A stretch of DNA of 64,000 nucleotides, from NCBI RefSeq assembly GCF_039542905.1, contig NZ_BAABIS010000001.1, positions 4,340,001 through 4,404,000 of the forward strand. The letters run 5' to 3'. The position numbers were made by a program, and so were the translations under genes. This stretch comes from Kitasatospora terrestris (GTDB lineage: Bacteria > Actinomycetota > Actinomycetes > Streptomycetales > Streptomycetaceae). Numbering within the stretch: the first letter of the stretch is position 1; every line of letters begins with the position of its first letter. Below are positions 18,344-26,548 of the stretch, piece after piece. The notes beneath the pieces were generated by a model. The model had not been told where the DNA came from, did not search any database, and saw only the letters and a program-made list of their open reading frames with translations.

Positions 18344-19561
18344 TTACTGCAAAACTTTGCTGGCCAGCGGGGGTGCGGCGACCTGCGGGCGGGCCGGGAC
18401 CAGGCGCAGCGAGAGCGCCAGGGCCAGCAGGGCGGCGAGCGCGGGCACCCGGTAGCCGCTGCCGGGGGCCAGGTGGTCGACCAGCCAGCCGCCGGCCGCC
18501 ACCCCCGCCGAGATCCCGACCAGCAGGCCGGTCGTCGTCCAGGTGAAGCCCTCGGTGAGCTTCCCCTCCGGCACCAGTTCGCCGACCATGCCCATCGCGG
18601 TGGACATCGTCGGGGCTGTGGTGAAGCCCGCGAGGAACAGCACCACGGCGACCTGCGGCAGTGTCCGCACGAACACCAGCGGCGTCAGCGACAGGGCCAT
18701 CGCGGCCAGCGCCCAGCGCAACCGGGTCAGCGCGCGGCCGCGCGGCCGCCACAGGCCGAAGGCGATGCCGGACAGGCACGAGCCGAGCGCGTAGCAGGAC
18801 AGCACCAGGCTCGCCGCCGTCTTCTGGCCGTGGGCCTGGGCGAAGCCGACGGTGGTGATCTCCATCGTCCCGAAGACGCCGCCGGTCGCGACCAGCACCA
18901 GCACCAGGGCCGCCACCCCGCCGCTGCGCAGCGCGGACGCCCTGTCGGCGGCCGCCGCCGGGGGCGCGGGCGGCGGCTCGGTGCGGCGCTGGGTGGCGAG
19001 GGCGAGGCTGCCGAGCAGCGCGATCGCGTTCGCCGCCGCGTAGGCGGTCAGCGGGGAGAAGGCGGTGACCAGACCCATGACGGCGACCGGCCCCAGGATG
19101 AAGCAGATCTCGTCGGCGACGCCCTCGTAGGCGTAGGCGGCGTGCAGGGTGTGCTCGTCGCCCTTGTGCAGGTGGGCCCAGCGGGCGCGGGCCAGCGACC
19201 CGGTGTTGGGGCCGACCCCGCTGAGCGCGCAGCCGAGCAGGTAGGCCCAGGTCGGCGCGTGCGTGGTGAGGGCGGCCAGGACGGCGCAGCTGCCGAGTGC
19301 GGACAGCACCGCGGCGGGCACGGAGACCCGGCTCTGCCCGTAGCGGTCCACCAGCCGGGCCTGGCGCGGGCCGGTGGCCGCGATGGTGACCAGGACGACC
19401 GCGCCGCCGAGCCCGGCGAGGCTGTACGAGCCGTGCAGCGAGGTGACCAGCATGGTCGCCGCGAGGGAGAACATGCCCGCGGGGAAGCGGGCGAACAGGG
19501 CGATCAGGGTCAGGGGCAGCGCGCCCGGAGGGGCGAAGAGGGCTCGGTAGCCGCGGAACAC
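18344..19561 (-). CDS. MFS transporter, probable exporter of the NRPS-like product
   Basis: A 405-aa protein with about twelve hydrophobic segments and MFS-type loops (ARLVDRYGQSRVSVPAAVL after helix 2; a basic central loop near residue 200). The GTG at 19561 follows AGGAG; the frame runs on upstream but without a start signal. It is the first gene of the minus-strand operon and lies 80 bp before the adenylation-carrier gene, so export of, or resistance to, the product is the likely role. Resemblance to YbfB/drug exporters is weak. Confidence 0.88.
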   Translation of the reverse strand: MFRGYRALFAPPGALPLTLIALFARFPAGMFSLAATMLVTSLHGSYSLAGLGGAVVLVTIAATGPRQARLVDRYGQSRVSVPAAVLSALGSCAVLAALTTHAPTWAYLLGCALSGVGPNTGSLARARWAHLHKGDEHTLHAAYAYEGVADEICFILGPVAVMGLVTAFSPLTAYAAANAIALLGSLALATQRRTEPPPAPPAAAADRASALRSGGVAALVLVLVATGGVFGTMEITTVGFAQAHGQKTAASLVLSCYALGSCLSGIAFGLWRPRGRALTRLRWALAAMALSLTPLVFVRTLPQVAVVLFLAGFTTAPTMSTAMGMVGELVPEGKLTEGFTWTTTGLLVGISAGVAAGGWLVDHLAPGSGYRVPALAALLALALSLRLVPARPQVAAPPLASKVLQ

Positions 19562-19679
19562 GGTTCTCCTGGAACGGAAACGGGGGTGGGAGGGGGGAGG
19601 CCCCGGGATGCCGGACGGGCCGCGACGTCGAGTATCGAGCCGCCCGTCCGGCGCGGTCCAACACCAGTTCTGACCCCAT

Positions 19680-19700
19680 TGACACGTTTCCGTTGTCAAA
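19680..19700. promoter_or_regulatory. Inverted repeat upstream of the NRPS-like operon
   Basis: TTGACA and TGTCAA form a perfect 6-bp inverted repeat separated by nine bases, 119 bp upstream of the MFS start. TTGACA is also a perfect -35 hexamer on both strands, but I could not place a good -10 at the right distance. It is a candidate operator or promoter of the operon. Confidence 0.4.
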
Positions 19701-19722
19701 GTCCGACCCCGGTGGCCGGCCG

Positions 19723-19930
19723 GGGTGCGATGTCTTCTTGGCCCGGGTCGGCCACGACCCGAAGCCCTGCCGGCGGGCGCCGATGCAGACCTTCGGCGCC
19801 TCGGTGACGGCCGGCCCGAGCGGGTTGACCGCGGTCGGCCGGGCGGTGCTGGAGCGGGACCCCGCAGGCCGCCGGCAGCCCGGCCATCTCGGAGGCGGTC
19901 GAGGCGCTCGCGTGCCGGGAGAGCGGCTGA
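19723..19930 (+). pseudogene. Decayed TrpB2-like (PLP tryptophan synthase beta-like) fragment
   Basis: In one frame the bases encode CDVFLARVGHDPKPCRRAP, then 'MQTFGASVTAGPSGLTAVG' and RAVLERDPAG, which matches the stretch of TrpB2-type enzymes around 'YDQKPYRR...M.TFGA.V..SPS.LT..GR..L..DP'. About 20 codons later the match continues in another frame as GSPAISEAVEALACRESG-stop, equivalent to the family's 'GSLGIAISEAVE'. So the fragment is truncated at both ends and carries a frameshift. Only about 65 of more than 400 residues remain. It sits alone in the 553-bp space between the NRPS-like operon and the efflux operon; nothing else is seen there apart from the operator-like repeat. Confidence 0.65.
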
Positions 19931-20114
19931 CCGGCTGAGATCTCGGCGGCAAACCCTGGGAGGTTCCTGACCGTTGCGCCAAGGCCGGGTAGGGATCCGG
20001 TCCCGATCCCCACCCGGCCGGGCCGAAAAGCGGCGTCTGTCCGGATCGCCGGACCCAGCGTGCTCCCAGCTTCCGCCCAGGGGCCCGAAAGAGCCCCCGG
20101 CGAAGCTGTCCGCC

Positions 20115-21455
20115 ATGAAGGTGCTCCCGCGACGGCGTGGTGCCGTCCTCGTCAACTCCGCGCTCGGTGTGGCCCTGCTGGGCGGCGCCGCGCTGGCGTA
20201 CACCACCCTGGACAGCGGTACCAGCGCGGCCGCCGGTGCGACCAGGACGCGGTCCGCGACCGTGGCCAAGGGCACGGTCCTGGCCACCGTGTCCGGATCC
20301 GGCACGCTCGCCTCGCCGTCCGACACCGCGCAGGACTTCACCACCGGCGGCAAGGTCACCTCGGTCAAGGTGGCGGTCGGCGACGCGGTGAAGAAGGGCC
20401 AGGTGCTCGCGACCGTCGACCCCACCACGGCCCAGCAGCAGGTCAACGCCGCCCAGGCGGCGCTGACCACGGCCGAGGCCAACCTGGACAAGGCGGAGGC
20501 CGGTGAGACCGTCACCACCCAGGTGAGCGGCACCGGCGGCCAGTCCTCCGGAGGGCGGACCGGCACCGGCACCGCGGCCACCCCGCAGCCCACCACCACG
20601 ACCACCACCAAGGTGGACTCCGCCCAGGTCGCCCAGGCGCAGCAGCAGGTGGACACCGCCGAGACCAACCTCGCCAACGCCAAGGCCTCGCTGGCCGGCA
20701 CCACCCTGACCGCCACCGCCGACGGCACGGTCGCCTCGATCGCCGGCAAGGTCGGCGACACGGTCTCCGCGAGCGGCGGCTCGGGCACCGGCTCGACCAC
20801 CAAGTCGACCACCGGCAGCAGCGGTTCCTCGTCGGCGCCGTCCGGCTTCGTCGTGCTGACCAACCCGGCCGGGATGCAGGTCACCGCGAACTTCTCCGAA
20901 CTGGACTCGCTGAAGCTGAAGAAGGGGCAGACGGCCACCGTCACGCTCAACGCGCAGTCCGACACCAAGCTCGCCGCCACCGTCCTGTCGGTCAGCTCGC
21001 TGCCCTCCAGCAGCAGCAACGGCGCGGTGCAGTACGGCGCGACGCTGCAGATCACCGGCGACACCTCCACCCTGCGCACCGGCCTGTCGGCGACCGTCTC
21101 GGTGGTCACCGGCGAGGCGGACAACGCCCTGTCGCTGCCGGCCGCCGCCCTGTCCGGCACCGGCACCACCCGGACCGCGACCCTGCTGCACGAGGACGGC
21201 ACCACCGAGCGGGTCCAGGTCACCGTCGGCATCGAGGGCGACGCCACCGTGCAGGTCACCGAGGGCCTCAAGGAGGGCGACCGGGTCGAACTGGCCGCCA
21301 CCACGGCCGGCAACGGCAACGGCTTCCCGTCCGGCAACTTCCCCGGCCTGAACGGCGGCGGCCTCGGCGGCGCGGTCGGCGGCACCGGCGGAGGCGCGGG
21401 CGGCGGCGGGGCGCGCAGCGGCGGCGGCGCGGGTGCCGGCGGAGGCACCCGCTGA
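20115..21455 (+). CDS. Membrane-fusion/adaptor subunit of an ABC efflux system (HlyD/MacA-like)
   Basis: The 446-aa protein has one N-terminal membrane helix (LVNSALGVALLGGAALAYTT), a biotinyl-lipoyl-like half (DFTTGGKVTSVKVAVGDAVKKGQVLATVD), a helical hairpin rich in Gln/Ala (about 115-195), the second lipoyl half (LTATADGTVASIAGKVGDTV) and beta-barrel domains ending near residue 405. A Gly-rich tail follows. The coiled-coil hairpin is interrupted by a Ser/Thr/Gly linker. The ATG at 20115 (MKVLPRRRG) gives a normal anchor; the frame is open upstream without a signal. Its stop overlaps the ATPase start by one base (TGATG). Confidence 0.9.
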   Translation: MKVLPRRRGAVLVNSALGVALLGGAALAYTTLDSGTSAAAGATRTRSATVAKGTVLATVSGSGTLASPSDTAQDFTTGGKVTSVKVAVGDAVKKGQVLATVDPTTAQQQVNAAQAALTTAEANLDKAEAGETVTTQVSGTGGQSSGGRTGTGTAATPQPTTTTTTKVDSAQVAQAQQQVDTAETNLANAKASLAGTTLTATADGTVASIAGKVGDTVSASGGSGTGSTTKSTTGSSGSSSAPSGFVVLTNPAGMQVTANFSELDSLKLKKGQTATVTLNAQSDTKLAATVLSVSSLPSSSSNGAVQYGATLQITGDTSTLRTGLSATVSVVTGEADNALSLPAAALSGTGTTRTATLLHEDGTTERVQVTVGIEGDATVQVTEGLKEGDRVELAATTAGNGNGFPSGNFPGLNGGGLGGAVGGTGGGAGGGGARSGGGAGAGGGTR

Positions 21456-22228
21456 TGGCGACCGGCAAGCCCCCGGTGATCCAGCTCCGCCGGGTCACCA
21501 AGTCCTACGGCCACGGCGACGCCACGGTCCACGCGCTGCGCGGCCCGTCCGCCCCCGACGGCAGCCCGCTCGGCGTCGCCCTGGACGTCGAGGAGGGCGA
21601 CTACGTGGCGGTGATGGGCAGTTCGGGCTCCGGCAAGTCCACCCTGATGAACATCCTGGGCTGTCTGGACGTCCCCACCGCCGGCCGCTACCTGCTCGAC
21701 GGCATCGACGTCGGCCACCTGGACGAGGGCCAGCTCTCGCTGGTCCGCAACCGCAAGATCGGTTTCGTCTTCCAGTCCTTCAACCTGGTGCCGCGCACCA
21801 CCGCGCTCGCCCAGGTCGAACTCCCGCTCGCCTACGCCGGCGTGCGGGCCGCCGAACGGCGCCGCCGGGCGCTGGCCGCGCTCTCCCTGGTGGGCCTCGC
21901 CGACCGGGCCGGACACAAGCCCAACGAGCTCTCCGGCGGCCAGCAGCAGCGCGTCGCGGTGGCCCGGGCGCTGGTCACCGCCCCGGCGATGCTGCTCGCC
22001 GACGAACCCACCGGCAACCTGGACAGCCGCTCCACCGAGGAGGTGCTCGCCATCATCGACGGGCTCAACGCGGCCGGCCGCACCGTCGTGGTGATCACCC
22101 ACGAGGACGAGGTCGCCGCGCACGCCAAGCGGGTGGTCCGGCTGGTCGACGGCGCGATCACCAGCGACGTCCGGCAGGCGGAGGTCGACGGGCCGCCGCC
22201 CGCGCTCGCCGCGGGGGTGGTCGCGTGA
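21455..22228 (+). CDS. ABC transporter ATP-binding protein (MacB/LolD type)
   Basis: A 257-aa ATPase with Walker A GSSGSGKST, the Q-loop in GFVFQSFNLVPRTTALAQVELPL, the signature LSGGQQQRVAVARAL and Walker B MLLADEPTGNLD. These wordings, with 'NIL/GCLD' after Walker A, are typical of the MacB/LolD family. It lies between the adaptor and the permease, overlapping both by a few bases, so the three are translationally coupled and form one efflux complex. Confidence 0.96.
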   Translation: MATGKPPVIQLRRVTKSYGHGDATVHALRGPSAPDGSPLGVALDVEEGDYVAVMGSSGSGKSTLMNILGCLDVPTAGRYLLDGIDVGHLDEGQLSLVRNRKIGFVFQSFNLVPRTTALAQVELPLAYAGVRAAERRRRALAALSLVGLADRAGHKPNELSGGQQQRVAVARALVTAPAMLLADEPTGNLDSRSTEEVLAIIDGLNAAGRTVVVITHEDEVAAHAKRVVRLVDGAITSDVRQAEVDGPPPALAAGVVA

Positions 22229-23427
22229 CCGCCTGGCAGATGCTCCGCTTCGCGGTCGGCGGCCTGGTCGCCAACAAGGTCCGCTCCGCCCTCACCATGC
22301 TCGGCGTGCTGATCGGCGTCGCCTCGGTGATCCTGCTGCTGGCGGTCGGCAACGGCTCGTCCGTCGCGGTGAAGAACTCCATCACCTCGCTCGGCACCAA
22401 CTCGCTGACCGTCTCCTCGACCTCGGCCCGCGGCGCCGCGACCGCGGCGAAGAAGCTCACCGTGGACGACGCCCGCGCGCTCGCGAGCGCCACCGACACG
22501 CCCGCGATCAAGTCGGTCGCCCCGGTGGTCACCACCAGCGGCACCGCGCTGTACGGAGACGTCTCGTACCAGGTCGGCTCGATCGTCGGCACCTACCCGG
22601 CGTACTTCGAGACCGCCAACCAGAAGGTCGCGCACGGCGAGTACTTCACCGCCGACGACGTCCTCAACTCCCGCAAGGTCGCGGTGATCGGCTCCACCAC
22701 CGCCAAGCAGCTCTTCGACACCGAGGACCCGGTCGGCAGGCGGATCACCATCGGCGGCACCCCGTTCACCGTCACCGGCGTCCTCCAGGCCAAGGGCTCC
22801 ACCGGCTTCAACGACCCGGACGACGTGGTGATCGCCCCGCTGCCGACCGTGCAGAACGCCTTCACCGGCTTCGGCTCGGTCAACCAGATCCTGGTCCAGG
22901 CCGCCTCGGCGGAGACCACCACCGAGGCCCAGGCCGACATCACCCGGATCCTGATGGGCACCCACGCCCTCAAGGACGCGAGCAAGCTCGACTTCCGGAT
23001 CTCCAACCAGGCCTCGCTGCTCACCGCCCGCGAGTCCACCACCAAGACCTTCACCGTGCTGCTCGGCGCGGTGGCGGCGATCTCGCTGCTGGTCGGCGGC
23101 ATCGGCATCACCAACATCATGCTGGTCACCGTCACCGAGCGGACCAAGGAGATCGGCATCCGCAAGGCGCTCGGCGCCCCGCGCTCCGTGATCCTCGGCC
23201 AGTTCCTCGCCGAGTCCACCCTGCTGTCGGTGGTCGGCGCCGGGCTCGGCGTCCTCGCCGGCCTGGTCGGCTCGCACTTCAGGATCGTCGGCATCCAGCC
23301 GGTGGTCATTCCCGAGTCGGTGCTCGGCGCCTTCGCCATCGCCGTGGCCATCGGCCTGTTCTTCGGCAGCTACCCGGCCAACCGGGCCGCCGCGCTGCGC
23401 CCGATCGACGCCCTGCGACACGAGTAG
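22225..23427 (+). CDS. MacB/FtsX-type ABC transporter permease
   Basis: A 400-aa permease with the MacB layout: one N-terminal helix (SALTMLGVLIGVASVILLLAVG), a large extracellular domain (about residues 50-275) and three C-terminal helices around 'VGGIGITNIMLVTVTERTKEIGIRKALGAPR', the family's hallmark. The GTG start overlaps the ATPase stop (GTGA). With no outer membrane in this organism, the pump must export from the membrane or cytoplasm to the cell wall space; a peptide or amphipathic drug is the usual substrate. Confidence 0.96.
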   Translation: MTAWQMLRFAVGGLVANKVRSALTMLGVLIGVASVILLLAVGNGSSVAVKNSITSLGTNSLTVSSTSARGAATAAKKLTVDDARALASATDTPAIKSVAPVVTTSGTALYGDVSYQVGSIVGTYPAYFETANQKVAHGEYFTADDVLNSRKVAVIGSTTAKQLFDTEDPVGRRITIGGTPFTVTGVLQAKGSTGFNDPDDVVIAPLPTVQNAFTGFGSVNQILVQAASAETTTEAQADITRILMGTHALKDASKLDFRISNQASLLTARESTTKTFTVLLGAVAAISLLVGGIGITNIMLVTVTERTKEIGIRKALGAPRSVILGQFLAESTLLSVVGAGLGVLAGLVGSHFRIVGIQPVVIPESVLGAFAIAVAIGLFFGSYPANRAAALRPIDALRHE

Positions 23428-23446
23428 ACACGAGTAGGAGAGACCC

Positions 23447-24016
23447 ATGTCCGAGGAGCAGCAGCTGCTCGCCACCGCGCCGGACGCCCGCGACGTCACC
23501 GCCGAGCTGGCCGCCCCGCCCCGCCGCAAGCTGCCCTGGGTGACCATGGCGCTGGCCGGCTGCGTGATCGCCACGCTCTCCTTCGCGGGCGGCGTCTGGT
23601 ACCAGAAGGACAGCGGCACCACGGCGGGCGCGACCCGGGCGGGCGGCCAGGGCCAGCGGCAGGGCTTCCCCGGCGGCTACGGCGGGTACGGCGGCGGCCA
23701 GAACGGCACCCGCGGCCAGAACGGCACCGGTCAGGTGCCCGGCCAGAACGGCGCCGGCTTCACCCGCGGCACCGTGAGCGCGGTGGACGGCACCACCGTC
23801 TACCTCACCGACGCCAACGGCAACACCGTCAAGGTCACCACCGGGGACTCCACCAAGGTCACCCTGAACAAGCAGGGCAAGGTCGCCGACCTCCAGCCCG
23901 GCCAGACCGTCACCGTGGTCGGCACCAAGGGCGCCGACGGCGGCTACAGCGCCACACAGCTCACCGAGGGCGCGGCCGGGGGCTTCGGCGGAGCACGTTC
24001 CGGCAACGGTGGGTGA
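23447..24016 (+). CDS. Membrane-anchored DUF5666-like OB-fold protein
   Basis: The 189-aa protein has a single helix (LPWVTMALAGCVIATLSFAGGVWY, about 30-53), a Gly/Gln/Asn-rich extracellular spacer (GGYGGYGGGQNGTRGQNG) and a small beta domain at about 105-168 (GTVSAVDGTTVYLTDANGNTVKVTTGDSTKV... GQTVTVVGT). That domain has the DUF5666 sequence pattern. An AGGAGAG site precedes the ATG. It lies 19 bp after the permease and probably works with the efflux complex outside the membrane; the role is unknown. Confidence 0.85.
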   Translation: MSEEQQLLATAPDARDVTAELAAPPRRKLPWVTMALAGCVIATLSFAGGVWYQKDSGTTAGATRAGGQGQRQGFPGGYGGYGGGQNGTRGQNGTGQVPGQNGAGFTRGTVSAVDGTTVYLTDANGNTVKVTTGDSTKVTLNKQGKVADLQPGQTVTVVGTKGADGGYSATQLTEGAAGGFGGARSGNGG

Positions 24017-24096
24017 TTAATACAACCTTCATCGACCCCGCGTAGCCTCCCCGAGCTATCGTCCATGGAGACAGTCGACCAGGAGGCGGATCACAG

Positions 24097-24843
24097 GTGT
24101 CAGGGACAGCACAGGCGACCAGCGCGTCCGGCGAGGCGTTCCTGCTGGTGGTGGACGACGAGCCGAACATCCGCGAGCTGCTCTCCGCCAGCCTGCGCTT
24201 CTCCGGATTCCGGGTGGCCTCCGCCGCCACCGGCGAGGAGGCGCTCGCGGCCGTCGCCGCCGAGCGTCCCGACCTGGTCGTGCTCGACGTGATGCTGCCC
24301 GACCTGGACGGCTTCACCGTGGTCGAGCGGCTGCGCGACCCCGCCCAGTGGCCGCACAGCCCCGAGCACGTCCCGGTGCTCTTCCTCACCGCGAAGGACG
24401 GCACCGGCGACAAGGTCCAGGGCCTCGCCGCCGGCGCCGACGACTACGTGACCAAGCCGTTCAGCCTGGAGGAGCTGATCGCCCGGATCCGGGCGATCCT
24501 CCGCCGCTCCGGCGGCCCCGCCGAGGACGGCCGGCTCACCGTCGCCGACCTCGTCCTCGACCCGCTCGCCCACGAGGTCACCCGGGCCGGCGTCCCGGTC
24601 GCGCTCTCCCCCACCGAGTTCAAGCTGCTGCACTACCTGATGGCCAACGTCGGCCGGGTGGTCTCCAAGGCGCAGATCCTCGACCACGTCTGGGCGTACG
24701 ACTTCGGCGGCGACCTCTCCATCGTCGAGTCGTACATCTCCTACCTGCGCCGCAAGCTCGACTCCGGCCCCGCCCACGGCCCCAAGCTGATCCACACCGT
24801 GCGCGGCATCGGCTACGCCCTGCGCCGCCCGCCGCAGGGCTGA
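24097..24843 (+). CDS. OmpR/PhoB-family response regulator
   Basis: A 248-aa two-domain regulator. The receiver domain has the acidic pair D20/D21, the phosphorylation site D64 in VVLDVMLPDLDG, and K120 in YVTKPFSLEELIARI. The DNA-binding winged helix shows VALSPTEFKLLHYLMANVGRVVSKAQILDHVWAYDFGGDLSIVESYISYLRRK split over its usual helices. The GTG start follows AGGAGG with a ten-base gap. It overlaps the kinase gene by one base and lies 80 bp after the efflux genes, so it probably controls them. Confidence 0.97.
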   Translation: MSGTAQATSASGEAFLLVVDDEPNIRELLSASLRFSGFRVASAATGEEALAAVAAERPDLVVLDVMLPDLDGFTVVERLRDPAQWPHSPEHVPVLFLTAKDGTGDKVQGLAAGADDYVTKPFSLEELIARIRAILRRSGGPAEDGRLTVADLVLDPLAHEVTRAGVPVALSPTEFKLLHYLMANVGRVVSKAQILDHVWAYDFGGDLSIVESYISYLRRKLDSGPAHGPKLIHTVRGIGYALRRPPQG

Positions 24844-26300
24844 TGGCCGCCCGGCTCTCGCTGCGCGCCCGGCTGCTGGTCCTGGCGCTGCTGCTGGTCA
24901 CCACCGGGCTCGTGGTCAGCGACACCCTGGTGCTCGGCACGGTCCGCGGCCAGCTGGTCGAGCGGGCCGACCAGCAGCTGCGCCGCACCGCCGACCAGCT
25001 CGCCCGGCGGGTGCCCGCCCGGGCCCAGCAGCAGCCCAACCTGGTCAACCAGCAGCAGCAGCCGGGCCGCCGGGTCGCCCTGCCCAGCCAGTTCGTGGTC
25101 CAGTACCTCGGCGCCGACGGCAGCCCGCAGTCCACGATCCGCCAGCCCATGGCCGACACCGATCCGGCCCCGCAGCTGCCCGGGATGAACGCGGCCGCCC
25201 TCGACGAGCGCCAGGGCCACCCGTTCACCGCCCCCGCCGGGCGCGGCGGCCACTGGCGGACCCTGGTCATGCCGGTGCAGCGGGCCAACCGGACCGACTT
25301 CTCCACCCCCGCCTACGTCCTGGTCGCCATCCCCACGGACGACGTCGACGAGACCATCGGCAGGCTGCGCACCACCTTCCTCACCATCGGCGGCGCCGTG
25401 CTGGCCGGGATCGCCGTGCTCGGAGCCTTCGCCGTACGGGCCGGGCTGCGCCCGCTGCGCCAGCTGGAGGAGGGCGCCGAGCGGATCGCCTCCGGCGAGC
25501 TCTCGCACCGGATGCCCGAACTGGGCGGCAGCACCGAGGTCGGCCGGCTCTCGGCCGCGCTCAACGCGATGCTCAGCCAGATCGAGTCGGCGTTCGCCGC
25601 CCGGGCCGCCTCCGAGGCCCGGATGCGGCGCTTCGTCGCCGACGCCTCGCACGAGCTGCGCACCCCGCTGGCCGGCATCCGCGGCTTCGCCGAACTGCAC
25701 CGGATGGGCGCCCTGGAGGACGTCGACCGGGCGATGGACCGGATCGAGTCGGAGGCGGTCCGGATGGCGGGCCTGGTCGAGGACCTGCTGATGCTGGCCC
25801 GGCTGGACGAGGAGCGCCCGCTCGACCTGGCCCCGATGGACCTGCGCACCCTGGCGGCCGACGCCCTGCACGACCTCACCGCGCTCGACCCCGGCCGCCC
25901 GGTCTCGCTCACCGGGCCGGACGGCACCGGCGCACCCCAGCCCGCTCCGGTCCTCGGCGACGAGGCCCGGCTGCGCCAGGTGGTCACCAACCTGGTCGGC
26001 AACGCGGTCAAGCACACCCCGGCCGGCACCGCGGTCCGGATCGGGGTCGGCTCCGGCTCCGCCGGCTGCCTGCTGGAGGTGGCCGACCAGGGGCCGGGGC
26101 TGGACGAGGACCAGGCCGCGCTGGTCTTCGAGCGCTTCTACCGGGTCGACTCCTCGCGCAGCCGCACCGGCGGCGGGGGAGCGGGCCTGGGCCTGGCCAT
26201 CGCGTCGGCGCTGGTCCGGGCGCACGGCGGGACCATCTCGCTGGACACCGCGCCCGGCCGGGGCGCCGCCTTCCGGGTCGAGCTGCCCCGCCAGCGCTGA
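24843..26300 (+). CDS. Membrane sensor histidine kinase
   Basis: A 485-aa kinase with two membrane helices (about 8-32 and 178-198) flanking a 145-residue extracellular sensor rich in Gln and Arg. HAMP (about 198-250), the HisKA site FVADASHELRTPLAG (H270) and a HATPase domain with N-box VVTNLVGNAVKH, GPGLDEDQA and 'GGGGAGLGLAIASALVRAHGG' follow. TGATG coupling to the response regulator makes them a cognate pair. The sensor has no domain I know; the linked efflux module suggests it detects an envelope-active compound. Confidence 0.97.
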   Translation: MAARLSLRARLLVLALLLVTTGLVVSDTLVLGTVRGQLVERADQQLRRTADQLARRVPARAQQQPNLVNQQQQPGRRVALPSQFVVQYLGADGSPQSTIRQPMADTDPAPQLPGMNAAALDERQGHPFTAPAGRGGHWRTLVMPVQRANRTDFSTPAYVLVAIPTDDVDETIGRLRTTFLTIGGAVLAGIAVLGAFAVRAGLRPLRQLEEGAERIASGELSHRMPELGGSTEVGRLSAALNAMLSQIESAFAARAASEARMRRFVADASHELRTPLAGIRGFAELHRMGALEDVDRAMDRIESEAVRMAGLVEDLLMLARLDEERPLDLAPMDLRTLAADALHDLTALDPGRPVSLTGPDGTGAPQPAPVLGDEARLRQVVTNLVGNAVKHTPAGTAVRIGVGSGSAGCLLEVADQGPGLDEDQAALVFERFYRVDSSRSRTGGGGAGLGLAIASALVRAHGGTISLDTAPGRGAAFRVELPRQR

Positions 26301-26434
26301 GCTGTCAAGCGCCGATCGGTACAGCCGACCTGCCCGGATGTTCCTTGTGACCGGCCGATCCCGCGTCGGATCATCGCCCTGTCCGAAAGTCGTACCCCGC
26401 CCGCCGAGCCCGTGTAAGCATCGTGGATACTCTC

Positions 26435-26460
26435 CTTGTGAAAGTGTTCACTTTCACAAG
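26435..26460. promoter_or_regulatory. Rex-like redox operator upstream of cydA
   Basis: CTTGTGAAAGTG (26435-26446) and CACTTTCACAAG (26449-26460) form a perfect 12-bp inverted repeat around TT. Inside it, TGTGAAAGTGTTCACT differs from the Rex consensus TGTGAACGCGTTCACA mainly at the centre and last base. Rex represses cyd genes in streptomycetes when NADH/NAD+ is low. The repeat lies 88 bp before the cydA start; a possible -10, TTATAT, lies near 26515-26520. The rest of 26301-26548 holds no gene. Confidence 0.75.
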
Positions 26461-26548
26461 CGGGCAAGCTTGGCGTGGTTCGGCGCGGTTGGATGCTAGA
26501 AGTACGCTTTGTCCGTTATATGGAAATTCACGGCCGAGAGAGGGCGCA

